Origin: Planctomycetota bacterium
GTDB lineage: Bacteria > Planctomycetota > UBA1135 > GCA-002686595
Reading direction: 5' to 3'
Assembly (NCBI GenBank): GCA_009691855.1
Contig: SIAI01000018.1
Coordinates: 1 to 64,000 of the forward strand
Length of the DNA stretch: 64,000 nt
Within the stretch, counting starts at the first letter, position 1; each line of letters starts with the position of its first letter. Shown here piece after piece: positions 40,120 through 48,300 of the stretch. Position numbers and translations under genes: made by a program. The notes beneath the pieces are model-generated. The model did not search any database, was not told the DNA's origin, and saw only the letters and a list, made by a program, of their open reading frames with translations.

Positions 40120-40683
40120 CTACTCGCCCGGGCCCGAGGCCAGGCCGCCCGAAACCACGAAGGCCAGGACCTCGCTGGCGGGCTTGTCGAGCGGCTGCAC
40201 CCGTGAGCGCGGCACGATCAGGAGGTTGGCGGCGAAGTTGTAGGACTGCGGCAGGTACACGGCCACCTCGTCCGGCATGCCGTAGTCGGAGAGGTCGGGG
40301 CGCGTGACGAAGCCCAGCATGCGGATGCCCGCGGCGATCTCGACCACCACCGGCTGGTCGAAGCGCTTCTTCTGCCCCACGAAGGCCTGGGTCAGGTCCT
40401 TGAGCGAGTTGTAGACGAGTTTCACGAAGGGCACGCGCCCCAGCAGCCGGTCGGAGACGTCGATGGCCTGGGACAGGATGAAGTTCGAGGTCAGCGCGCC
40501 GACCGCGACCACGATCGTGACCACGGCCACGAAGCCCACCCCGGGCGCGACATACTCGGGCAGCGGCAGCAGCTGATCGATGCGCTCGAAGATCCACCAC
40601 AGGAACCACAGCGTCAGCCCGAACGGCGCCAGCACCAGCAGCCCGCGCAGGAAGTACTTCAGCACGATCGAGAGGGGTTTCAT
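40120..40683 (-). CDS. DUF502 family membrane protein
   Basis: The 187-residue protein has two transmembrane helices: LKYFLRGLLVLAPFGLTLWF (about 8-30) and VAVVTIVVAVGALTSNFIL (about 52-72). The DUF502 hallmark RVPFVKLVYNSLKDLTQAFV follows, and then the soluble part with MLGFVTRP and PDEVAVYLPQSYNFAANLLIVPR. The family is widespread and related plant proteins act in membrane trafficking, but the bacterial role is not known. The ATG at 40683 starts the conserved region. It probably shares a transcript with the dipeptidase. Confidence 0.85.
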   Translation of the reverse strand: MKPLSIVLKYFLRGLLVLAPFGLTLWFLWWIFERIDQLLPLPEYVAPGVGFVAVVTIVVAVGALTSNFILSQAIDVSDRLLGRVPFVKLVYNSLKDLTQAFVGQKKRFDQPVVVEIAAGIRMLGFVTRPDLSDYGMPDEVAVYLPQSYNFAANLLIVPRSRVQPLDKPASEVLAFVVSGGLASGPGE

Positions 40684-40786
40684 CACTAGGTTGTGGCCGG
40701 CCGGGCGGAAGTGTCCGAGCGAGGATCGCGCTTGCGGGTGGAAAAGCAAGCCGAGGCGCTCGCTGGGCGCTGGACGGAGGCGGAGC

Positions 40787-40792
40787 TAGACT
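40787..40792 (+). promoter_or_regulatory. Candidate -10 box (GCTAGACT) for hydroxyacid oxidase gene
   Basis: TAGACT in GAGCTAGACTCG lies 35 nt upstream of the ATG at 40828, the same octamer and distance as for sucC. Confidence 0.4.
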
Positions 40793-40827
40793 CGCGCGCG
40801 GCCTGCTCCAGCGAGGCCATCGCCGCC

Positions 40828-42024
40828 ATGCACCTCAACCGACGCCGAGCCTTGCAGAGCGCCGGCTCGCTGCTCGGGGGTCTTGGCCTCGCTTGCGTCA
40901 CGGACCCGCGGCTGCGCGCGGCGCAGCGCGCGGGTGCGACGGGCGCGGATCCGGCCCTGGCCGACGCGGTGAGCCTCGCGGACCTCGAGGCACTCGCGCA
41001 CCAGCGCATGGCGCCGATGGCCTGGGAGTACGTCTCGGGCGGCGCGGCGGACGAGCTCACGCTGCGCTGGAACCGCGAGGCCTACGAGCGCCTGCGCCTG
41101 GACGCGCGGGTTCTGCGCGACGTCAGCCACGTGGACACGCGCATCGAGCTGCTGGGGCGCCAGCTCGCGCACCCGATCCTGCTGGCGCCGAGCGCGCTGC
41201 ATCGGCTGGCGCATCCCGAGGGCGAACTCGCCACGGTGCGCGGCGCGAACGCGGCGCAGGCGCTGATGACCTTGAGCACGATGTCCAGCGAGACGCTCGA
41301 GGACGTGGCCAAGGCCAGCGCGGGCCCGCTGTGGTTCCAGCTCTACGTGCAGAAGGACAAGGGCTACACCGCCGAGCTGGTGCAGCGCGCCGAGGCCGCC
41401 GGCTACGAGGCGCTCGTCGTCACCGTGGACACGCCCGTGGACGGCGCGCGCAATCGCCAGCAGCGCGCCAAGTTCCATCTGCCGCCCGGGGTCGAGATGG
41501 CCAACCTGCGCGGCTTGAAGAGCGCGAGCGGACAGAAGCTCGATACCGAACACGGCGTCTTCGCGAACATCCTGCCGCCGCTCTTGACGTGGAAGGAGAT
41601 CGAGTGGCTGCAGTCGCTCACGCGCCTGCCGGTGCTGCTCAAGGGCATCCTGCATCCCGACGACGCGCGTCTGGCTGCGAAGCAGGGCGTGGCCGGGATC
41701 CTGGTCTCGAACCACGGCGGGCGGAACCTCGACACCGTGCCGGCGACGATCGACGCGTTGCCGCGCGTCGTGGACGCGGTCGGCTCGGAGCTCACCGTGC
41801 TGGTGGACGGTGGCGTCCGCCGTGGGACGGACGTGCTCAAGGCGCTGGCCCTGGGCGCGCGCGCGGTGCTGGTGGGGCGCCCGGTGTTCCACGGGCTCTC
41901 CGCCGGCGGGGCCGAGGGCGTGACGCAGATGCTGTCGATCCTGCGCCACGAGTTAGAGATGGCGCTCGCGCTCAGCGGTCGTGCACGCATCGCCGACGTG
42001 GACCGCACCCTCCTGTTCGGCTGA
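40828..42024 (+). CDS. Tat-exported FMN-dependent alpha-hydroxy acid oxidase/dehydrogenase
   Basis: The 398-residue protein opens with a twin-arginine signal (NRRRALQSAGSLLGGLGLAC), so the folded, FMN-loaded enzyme is likely exported. The (beta/alpha)8 domain follows the lactate/glycolate oxidase family: AWEYVSGGAADELT, ILLAPSALHRLAHPEGELA, WFQLYVQKDKG, LLKGILHPDDARLA (catalytic Lys) and GILVSNHGGRNLDTVPATID (active-site His and Arg), plus LVDGGVRRGTDVLKALALGA for FMN phosphate. It oxidises an L-2-hydroxy acid. An exported member is less usual than cytoplasmic LldD. The ATG at 40828 was chosen because it starts the Tat motif. The Cys near residue 22 could also suggest a lipoprotein. Confidence 0.85.
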   Translation: MHLNRRRALQSAGSLLGGLGLACVTDPRLRAAQRAGATGADPALADAVSLADLEALAHQRMAPMAWEYVSGGAADELTLRWNREAYERLRLDARVLRDVSHVDTRIELLGRQLAHPILLAPSALHRLAHPEGELATVRGANAAQALMTLSTMSSETLEDVAKASAGPLWFQLYVQKDKGYTAELVQRAEAAGYEALVVTVDTPVDGARNRQQRAKFHLPPGVEMANLRGLKSASGQKLDTEHGVFANILPPLLTWKEIEWLQSLTRLPVLLKGILHPDDARLAAKQGVAGILVSNHGGRNLDTVPATIDALPRVVDAVGSELTVLVDGGVRRGTDVLKALALGARAVLVGRPVFHGLSAGGAEGVTQMLSILRHELEMALALSGRARIADVDRTLLFG

Positions 42025-42047
42025 AGCGCAGCGCGCACGAAACGCAA

Positions 42048-42081
42048 GGAGCCCGCTGCCGCGCCGGCGACACCGGGCTCC
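42048..42081 (+). terminator. Hairpin after hydroxyacid oxidase gene
   Basis: GGAGCCCG (42048-42055) pairs with CGGGCTCC (42074-42081) across an 18-nt loop, 24 nt after the stop. There is no T-run; a weak or Rho-assisted terminator is possible. Confidence 0.4.
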
Positions 42082-42100
42082 CCAGTGGAGCGAACTCGCG

Positions 42101-42292
42101 CTAGTCCCAGAACAAGCGCTTGGCTTCTCCAGATCGCCTGGAATCGCCGTAGCCGTGGGCTTTCTCGGGCCTTCGAAAGCGGAACGTGGTTCCTCCACGC
42201 GAGCATTTCGAAGGTTCGAGAAAGGCCGCGGATGCGGTGAGTCCGGGCGAAGCGCAGCGCTCTGGGGAGCCAAGCGCTTGTTCTGGGGCTAG
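42101..42292. repeat. MITE-like palindromic element, family B, full copy
   Basis: A 192-bp non-coding element with near-perfect 25-bp terminal inverted repeats (42101-42125 and 42268-42292, one mismatch), each beginning CTAG. The interior also folds on itself around CCTTCGAA...TTCGAAGG. A diverged copy in the opposite orientation lies at 8459-8624. Small size, lack of coding capacity, terminal repeats and CTAG borders fit a MITE; IS630-family transposases are known to insert at TA within CTAG. The right CTAG is shared with the next element. Confidence 0.75.
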
Positions 42293-42456
42293 TGTTCCTG
42301 CCCCGCAGTAGCACCAACAAGGCGCCGTGATGGATCGGCGCTGGCCAGGCGCGCCGACGACGCGTATGCGCTGCAATACTAGGGAGGAGGCGCAACGCCG
42401 CCAGCGGCGCTTCAGTGCGGCGGATTGTTGGCGCTACTTCGGGGCAGGGACACTAG
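42289..42456. repeat. Second MITE-like palindromic element, sharing a CTAG border with the first
   Basis: A 168-bp element with 29-bp terminal inverted repeats (42289-42317 and 42428-42456, three mismatches), again bounded by CTAG. Its ends differ in sequence from those of its neighbour (TGTTCCTGCCCC versus TCCCAGAACAAG), so it is a different family. The right CTAG supplies the TAG stop codon of the peroxiredoxin gene on the minus strand, so insertion left that protein intact. Confidence 0.7.
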
Positions 42457-43067
42457 CCGTGCATGGCCTTGTGCACCTTGCCGACCATCTCGGGACCGGG
42501 CTTGAGCGTCTTGTCGCCCTTGTCCTTCCACTCGGCGGGGCACACCTCGCCGGGGACGTCCTTGAGGTACACGTTGGCCTTCAGGCGGCGCAGCAGGTCG
42601 TCCATGTTGCGGCCGATGTTGAGCACGTTGATCTCGGAGCTCATCAGCTTGCCCTCGGGGCTGATGATGAAGCTGCCGCGCAACGCCAGGCCGGCGTCGT
42701 TCATGTACACGTTGAACAGCTTGGCGACCTTGCCGGTCGTGTCGGCGCCCATCGAGTACTTCACCCCGGCGAGTTCCTTCTCCTCGCGCTGCCAGGCGAG
42801 GTGCGTGAACTGCGTGTCGCAGCTCACCGTGAGCAGCTTGGCGCCGAGTTTTTCGAACTGCGCCTGACGCTCGGCCAGGGCTGCGAACTCGGTCGCGCAC
42901 ACGAAGGTGAAGTCGGCCGGGTAGAACACCAGCACCGACCACTTTCCGGCCTGCTTGTTGTCCCTGAGGCTGTACTTGCCGAACCCGCCGGTGGTGGGTT
43001 CGAAGGTGGTCATCTCGAACTCGGGCACGTCGGCGCCGACCTGGAGGGGCGTGACTTCTGCGCTCAT
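42453..43067 (-). CDS. 2-Cys peroxiredoxin (AhpC/Prx1 type)
   Basis: The 204-residue enzyme reduces peroxides. The peroxidatic Cys 57 lies in YPADFTFVCATE and the resolving Cys 176 in GEVCPAEW, the arrangement of typical 2-Cys peroxiredoxins. GSFIISPEGKLMSSEINVLNIGR is characteristic of the AhpC group. It is somewhat longer than E. coli AhpC (187) owing to an N-terminal extension. Its reductant is not encoded next to it. The TAG stop coincides with the CTAG border of a MITE-like element. TACACT at 43113-43108 may be its -10, 40 nt upstream. Confidence 0.92.
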   Translation of the reverse strand: MSAEVTPLQVGADVPEFEMTTFEPTTGGFGKYSLRDNKQAGKWSVLVFYPADFTFVCATEFAALAERQAQFEKLGAKLLTVSCDTQFTHLAWQREEKELAGVKYSMGADTTGKVAKLFNVYMNDAGLALRGSFIISPEGKLMSSEINVLNIGRNMDDLLRRLKANVYLKDVPGEVCPAEWKDKGDKTLKPGPEMVGKVHKAMHG

Positions 43068-43173
43068 GGGAATCGAAGGGCTGCGGGTTTGGGAGGGGAA
43101 GGGACGGAGTGTACCGTCACGTCAGCCGCCAATGAAGCGCGGCCCCCGAGCACGGACCAAGCGAGGACGACCC

Positions 43174-43962
43174 ATGGATCTGGGACTGAAGGGCAAGTTG
43201 GCGGCGGTGCTGGCCTCGAGCAGCGGCCTGGGCCAGGCCTCGGCGCGCGCATTGGTGGCCGAGGGCGCGCTGGTGGCGCTGAGCGGCCGCGATCCCGCGC
43301 GCCTCGAGCGCACGCGCCAGGCGCTCGGCGCGGGCGCGAATCTGTTCGCCGGGGCGCTCGACGTGGCCGACCGCGCGGCGCTCGAGGAGCACCTCGCCGC
43401 CGCCGCACAGCACTTCGGGCGGCCGGTGCATATCCTGGTGACCAACGCCGGCGGTCCGCCGGCGGCCACGGCGCTGGAGGTGGACGACGCGGCGCTGCAG
43501 CGCGCCTTCGAGCTCACCCTGCGCTCGGCGATCCACGCCGTGCAGGCCGTGCTGCCGGGGATGCGCGCGGCGCGCTGGGGCCGCATCGTGGCGCTGACCT
43601 CCAGCACCGTGCGCGTGCCGATCGCGACCCTGGTGTACTCGAACACGATGCGCGCCGGTCTGACCGCGTACCTGAAGTCGCTGGCCGGCGAGGTCGCCAA
43701 GGACGGCGTGCTGGTGAACAGCGTGTGCACCGGCGCCTTCGCTACCGAGCGCATCGAGGAGCTGTTCGTGAACCTGGCCAAGAAGAGCGGGCGTAGCGTG
43801 GACGAGGAGCGCATCGAGTACGTGAAGCGCATCCCGCTCGGGCGCCTGGGCAAGCCCGAGGAGTTCGGCGCGCTGGTCGCCTTCCTGTGCTCGGAGCGCT
43901 GCTCGTACCTGAGCGGCGTGGCGCTGGCCTACGACGGCGGCGCGAATCCGGGCCTGCTCTGA
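43174..43962 (+). CDS. Short-chain dehydrogenase/reductase with altered active site
   Basis: The 262-residue Rossmann protein has a nucleotide motif of altered form (LASSSGLGQASARAL in place of TGxxxGIG) and LVTNAGGPP for the NAG motif. The C-terminal GRLGKPEEFGALVAFLCSER and SGVALAYDGG are typical of classical SDRs. The catalytic YxxxK is replaced: Tyr 155 is followed by SNTM, so the lysine position is Met 159, with Arg next. The SNTMR wording is seen in a sub-branch of SDRs annotated as 3-oxoacyl-ACP-reductase-like, where activity is unclear. The start at 43174 excludes a long upstream extension antisense to the peroxiredoxin promoter. Confidence 0.8.
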   Translation: MDLGLKGKLAAVLASSSGLGQASARALVAEGALVALSGRDPARLERTRQALGAGANLFAGALDVADRAALEEHLAAAAQHFGRPVHILVTNAGGPPAATALEVDDAALQRAFELTLRSAIHAVQAVLPGMRAARWGRIVALTSSTVRVPIATLVYSNTMRAGLTAYLKSLAGEVAKDGVLVNSVCTGAFATERIEELFVNLAKKSGRSVDEERIEYVKRIPLGRLGKPEEFGALVAFLCSERCSYLSGVALAYDGGANPGLL

Positions 43963-43981
43963 GCCCAGCTGGGCTCCGGCG

Positions 43982-44509
43982 TCAGCGCAGCTTCGCCAGC
44001 AGCGCCTCGAACTCGACGCGCTCGCCCGCGCCCTCGATGCGGCCGAGCTCATTGCCGTCGCGGTCGAAGAGCAGCGTCACCGGCGGCCCGCCCGGCAGAC
44101 GCAGGCGCGCGTTCAGCGCCTCGAGGTCACCGCTGAAGGCGACCACCGGCAGCTCGTAGCCGTGGCGCTCGACGAAGGCGCCGAGTTGCTCGGCCGTCTT
44201 CACCTGCGCGGGATCGGGCAGGTCGAGCGAGACCGCCACCACGCGCACGCCGCGCGCCGCGAGTTCCTTGTGGAGCTGCACGAGCTCCGGCATCTCCGCC
44301 AGGCACGGCCCTCACCAGGTGGCCCAGAAGTTCACCAGCACGCCCTTCTCGCTGCCGCGCGCGCGCAGCTCGCCGAGCAGCGCGCTCTCGTCCAGCACGG
44401 GCGGTGTCTTCCACTGCCAGGCCGGCGCCGGCGCGCAGGCACCGAGCGGAGCGAGCACCAACGCAGGCAGCGCGAGGACGCAGGCCAGCAGCGCCTTGCG
44501 CAGGCTCAC
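43982..44509 (-). CDS. TlpA/thioredoxin-like lipoprotein with in-frame TGA at the first active-site Cys (candidate selenoprotein)
   Basis: Two adjacent open stretches in one frame join across a single TGA at 44314-44312. The result is a 175-residue thioredoxin-fold protein: N-terminal signal with lipobox-like LAPLGAC, then VLVNFWATW-[TGA]-GPCLAEMPELVQLH, and a normal C-terminal half with the cis-Pro region GGPPVTLLFDRDG. In TlpA-type proteins the site is WCxxC; here codon 66 is TGA where TGC/TGT is expected and Cys 69 is intact. Either the codon is read as selenocysteine (UxxC redox site), or it is a nonsense mutation or sequencing error. A 17-nt hairpin 23 nt downstream fits the general bacterial SECIS layout. 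The GTG start overlaps the upstream redoxin-like stop (GTGA). No sel genes are in the window. Confidence 0.65.
44272..44288 (-). promoter_or_regulatory. Candidate bacterial SECIS hairpin
   Basis: On the transcript, GGAGCU (24-29 nt after the UGA) pairs with AGCUCC (35-40) around a five-base loop CGUGC. It thus has a 6-bp stem and an apical loop with G in the first two positions and a GU, 29 nt from the UGA. These features fall in the range described for bacterial SECIS elements. GAGCTC-like palindromes are common in this GC-rich coding DNA, so chance is possible. Confidence 0.4.
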
Positions 44510-45177
44510 TTCGGCCCGCCGTCCTTCGGCGCGCGCTTCAGCGGACGGCCGGCGGGGATGGTCCAGTTGTACTCGACCTTCTTGCCGGCCAGCACGAGCT
44601 CGAGCGCCGGCACGAGCTTGGGCGTCACCGCCTGGCTCGCCTTGCGCTTCTCGCCCTTCGGATCGTCGTCGATGCCGCCGTGGTAGCGCACGTAGCGGTT
44701 CGCATCCAGCAGGAACACCTGCGCGTTGGTCTTGGCCTGGAAGTCGTCGGCGAGGCGGTTCTCGCGGTCGATCAGGAGCGGCAGCGTCACCTGTTCCTTG
44801 CTCAGCACCTCGCGCATCTTGAGCAGTGGATCGCTGGCGCCGACCAGCTCGTCCTGGTTCGAGTCGACCAGGTAGATGGCCAGCCTGCCCTCGTACTTGT
44901 CCTGCAGTTCGGCCAGCGCGGGCGCGTAGAAGCGCGAGACCGGGTCGCGATAGGACCAGAAGACGACCAGCAGCGCCTTGCCCTCGTTCTCGGCGAAGAG
45001 CTTGTGCTCCTTGCCGTCGAGGTCGGGCAGCACGAGCTCCTCGGTGCGCCCGTCGAGGTGATAGGGCTTGCTCGGCAGCGGCTGCGCGGCCTTCGGCGGC
45101 GCGGCGGGCGGCTTGGGCTCCTGGGGCACGGGATTCGGCGCGGCGAGGAGCAGCAGATACAACAGGGAATCGAGCAC
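44506..45177 (-). CDS. Redoxin-like protein lacking the catalytic cysteine
   Basis: The 223-residue protein has a short hydrophobic N-terminus (LDSLLYLLLLAAPNPVPQ, probable signal) and a thioredoxin/peroxiredoxin-like domain. It contains LVLPDLDGKEHKLFA and LLVVFWSYRDPVSRFYAPAL. In the planctomycetal redoxins this resembles, the segment reads FxSxxCPxSRxYAP, so Asp replaces the usual Cys and no other Cys is present in the domain. A redox role would need a partner. The GTG start at 45177 was chosen over a longer ATG frame that runs into the ileS promoter. Its stop overlaps the start of the TGA-containing TlpA-like gene. TATCCT at 45207-45202 may be its -10. Confidence 0.65.
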   Translation of the reverse strand: MLDSLLYLLLLAAPNPVPQEPKPPAAPPKAAQPLPSKPYHLDGRTEELVLPDLDGKEHKLFAENEGKALLVVFWSYRDPVSRFYAPALAELQDKYEGRLAIYLVDSNQDELVGASDPLLKMREVLSKEQVTLPLLIDRENRLADDFQAKTNAQVFLLDANRYVRYHGGIDDDPKGEKRKASQAVTPKLVPALELVLAGKKVEYNWTIPAGRPLKRAPKDGGPK

Positions 45178-45285
45178 GGTTCGGAACCTCCGGTGCCGCA
45201 GAGGATACGCGGTGGACGCGCGTAGCGCCCGTTCGGGCAAGCGCAGCGGAGGCTCGGCGGCGTGGAGCTGCATGCCCTGCTCACC

Positions 45286-45291
45286 TAGACT
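45286..45291 (+). promoter_or_regulatory. Candidate -10 box (CCTAGACT) for ileS
   Basis: TAGACT ends 10 nt before the ileS ATG, implying a very short or absent leader and hence no room for a T-box. Confidence 0.4.
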
Positions 45292-45301
45292 CGGCAATCC
45301 C

Positions 45302-48300
45302 ATGGCGCGCCCCTACCCCGAAGTCCCCTCCCAGCCCCGCCTCGCCGAGCTCGAGGAGCGCGTGCTCGCCTACTGGAAGGAGCAGGACCTCTTCCGCGCC
45401 TCGGTCGCGAACCGTCCGGCCGGAAAGAACGGCGCCAACGAGTTCGTGTTCTACGACGGGCCGCCGTTTGCCAACGGACTGCCGCACTACGGGCACCTGC
45501 TCACCAGCTACGTCAAGGACATCGTGCCGCGCTACCAGACCATGCGTGGCAAGCGCGTCGAGCGACGCTTCGGCTGGGACTGCCACGGCCTGCCGGCGGA
45601 GATGGAGTCGGAGAAGGAGCTCGGCATCTCCGGGCGCGCCAGGATCACCGAGTACGGCATCGAGCGCTTCAACGCGCATTGCCGCTCGTCGGTGATGAAG
45701 TACACCAAGGAGTGGGAGGGCACGGTCACGCGCGCGGCGCGCTGGGTGGACTTCGCCCACGACTACAAGACCATGGACCTCGCCTACATGGAGAGCGTCA
45801 TGTGGGCCTTCGCCGAGCTCTTCAAGAAGGGCCTCGTCTACGAGAGCTACCGCGTCATGCCCTACTCGTGGGCGGCCGAGACGCCGGTCTCGAACTTCGA
45901 GACGCGCATGGACAACTCGTACCGCGAGCGCCAGGACCCGGCGTTGACGGTGCGCTTCGCGCTGGAGCGCGTGAGCGGCGACACGGCGCCGACGGAGCTG
46001 TGGGCCTGGACGACGACGCCCTGGACCCTGCCTTCGAACCTGGCGCTCGCGGTCGGACCCGAGCTCGAGTACGCGGTGTTCGAGAAGGACGAGAAACGCG
46101 TCGTGCTCGGCGCCAGCGTGCTGGCCAAGTACGAGAAGGAGCTCGCCGGCGCCGTGCGCGTCACGACGCTGAAGGGCCGCGAGCTCGTCGGCCGGCGCTA
46201 CACGCCGCTCTTCCCGTACTTCGCGGGCACGAAGAACGCCTTTCGCGTCCTGGCCGGCGACTTCGTGGACACGAGCGAGGGCACGGGCGTCGTGCACATG
46301 GCGCCCGGCTTCGGCGAGGACGACCAGCGCGTGTGCGCCGAGAACCAGATCGCCATCGTCTGCCCGGTGGACGAGAAGGGCCGCTTCACCGCCGAGGTGC
46401 CCGAGTGGCAGGGCGTGAACGTGTTCGAGGCGAACAAGCCGATCATCGCCGCCTTGAAGCAGCGCAACGTGCTCGTGCGCCACGACACGCTCGTGCACAA
46501 CTACCCGCACTGCTGGCGCACGGACCAGCCGCTGATCTACCGCGCGCTGTCGTCGTGGTACGTGAAGGTCACCGCGATCCGCGAGCAGATGGTGGCGCTC
46601 AACCAGAAGATCCACTGGGTCCCCGAGCACGTGCGCGACGGCCAGTTCGGCAAGTGGCTCGAGGGCGCGCGCGACTGGTCGATCTCGCGCAACCGCTTCT
46701 GGGGCTCGCCGATCCCGGTGTGGCGCAGCCCGTCGGGAAAACTCAAGGTCTTCGGCAGCATCGCCGAGCTCGAGCAGGCCAGTGGCCAGAAGATCACCGA
46801 CCTGCACCGCCCGTTCGTCGACCAGCTCGTCATCCGCGAGGGCGGCGAGGAGTACCGGCGCGTCGAGGAGGTCCTGGACTGCTGGTTCGAGTCGGGCTCG
46901 ATGCCCTTCGCGCAGGTGCACTACCCGTTCGAGAACAAGGAGTGGTTCGAGACCCACGCGCCGGCCGACTTCATCGTCGAGTACGTGGCCCAGACGCGCG
47001 GCTGGTTCTACACGCTGATGGTGCTCTCGACCGCGCTGTTCGGCCGCGAGCCCTTCAAGAACTGCATCTGCCACGGCGTGGTGTTGGACGAGAACGGACT
47101 GAAGCTCTCGAAGCGCCTGAAGAACTTCCGCAGCCCGGAGGAGGTCTTCGCCACGCAGGGCTCGGACGCGCTGCGCTGGTACCTGTGCAGCTCGCCGATC
47201 CTGCGCGGCGGCGACCTCGTCATCGACAAGGACGGCAAGGCGATCGGCGAGATCGTGCGCCTGGTCATCCACCCGATCTGGAACGCGTACAGCTTCTTCG
47301 CGCTGTACGCGAACGCGGACAAGATCCAGGCGAGCGTGCGCAGCGACGCGAGCGGCGTGCTCGACCGCTACATCCTCGCCAAGCTGCGCACGACGGTCGA
47401 GCGCGTCACCGCGGCGATGGACGCCTACGACCTCGCCGGGGCGTGCGCGGAGATCCGCGCGTTCCTCGACGCGCTCAACAACTGGTACATCCGCCGCAGC
47501 CGAGCGCGCTTCTGGCGCGGCGAGCTCGACCAGGACAAGAAGGACGCGTACGACACGCTGTACACCGTGCTGACGACGCTGTGCAGGCTCGCGGCGCCGT
47601 TCCTGCCGTTCGTGACGGAGGAGGTGTATCGCGGGCTGACGGGGGAGAAGAGCGTGCACCTGGCGGACTGGCCGGAGGCGGCGAAGCTGCCAGCGGACGC
47701 GGAGCTCGTGCTCGACATGGATCGAGTCCGCGAGGTGTGCTCGGTGGCGCTGGGGCTGCGCGAGGAGAAGCGCCTGCGCGTGCGCTTGCCGCTGGGCGAG
47801 CTCGTGGTCGCCGCGGAATGGGCGCGCAGCCTGGAACCCTACGCCGAGCTGATCGCCAGCGAGGTGAACATCAAGAACGTGATGTTCTCTCCGCGTCCCG
47901 ATGCGTTCGCGACGCTGCGCTACTCCGTCAACTCGAAGAAGGCGGGCCCGCGTCTCGGCGCGAAGCTCAAGGCCGTGCTCGGCTCGCTCAAGGGGCCCGC
48001 GCCCGAAGTCACGTTGAGCGGCGCCGAGCTCGTCGTGCAGACGGCCGAGGGTGCGATCCGCTTGCTCGAGGGCGAGTGGGAGTCCGCGCTGCAACAACGA
48101 CCGGAGGTCGAGGCGCGCGGTCAGGCGCTCGCACCGCTCGCCGACCGCAAGGCCTTGGTCGCCCTGAACACCCTCGTCACCCCTGAGCTCGAGCGCGAGG
48201 GCCTCGCCCGCGACCTCGTGCGCGTGATCCAGCAAGCGCGGAAGGACGCCAAGCTCAACGTCTCCGACCGTATCCGCCTGCGCGTCTCCGGCGATGCGGC

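Noticed and set aside
42463-42867. Plus-strand frame opposite the peroxiredoxin
   Set aside because: Antisense shadow; the peroxiredoxin has both catalytic cysteines and a normal length.
43982-44293. Reading the TlpA-like region as two separate genes (a 65-codon and a 103-codon ORF)
   Set aside because: Both lie in one frame, and the thioredoxin fold and active site are completed only when joined across the TGA.
44289-44310. An alternative hairpin directly after the UGA (CUGGC with GCCGG) as SECIS
   Set aside because: Its loop is only 14 nt from the UGA and contains a wobble pair; the hairpin at 44272-44288 fits the expected distance better.
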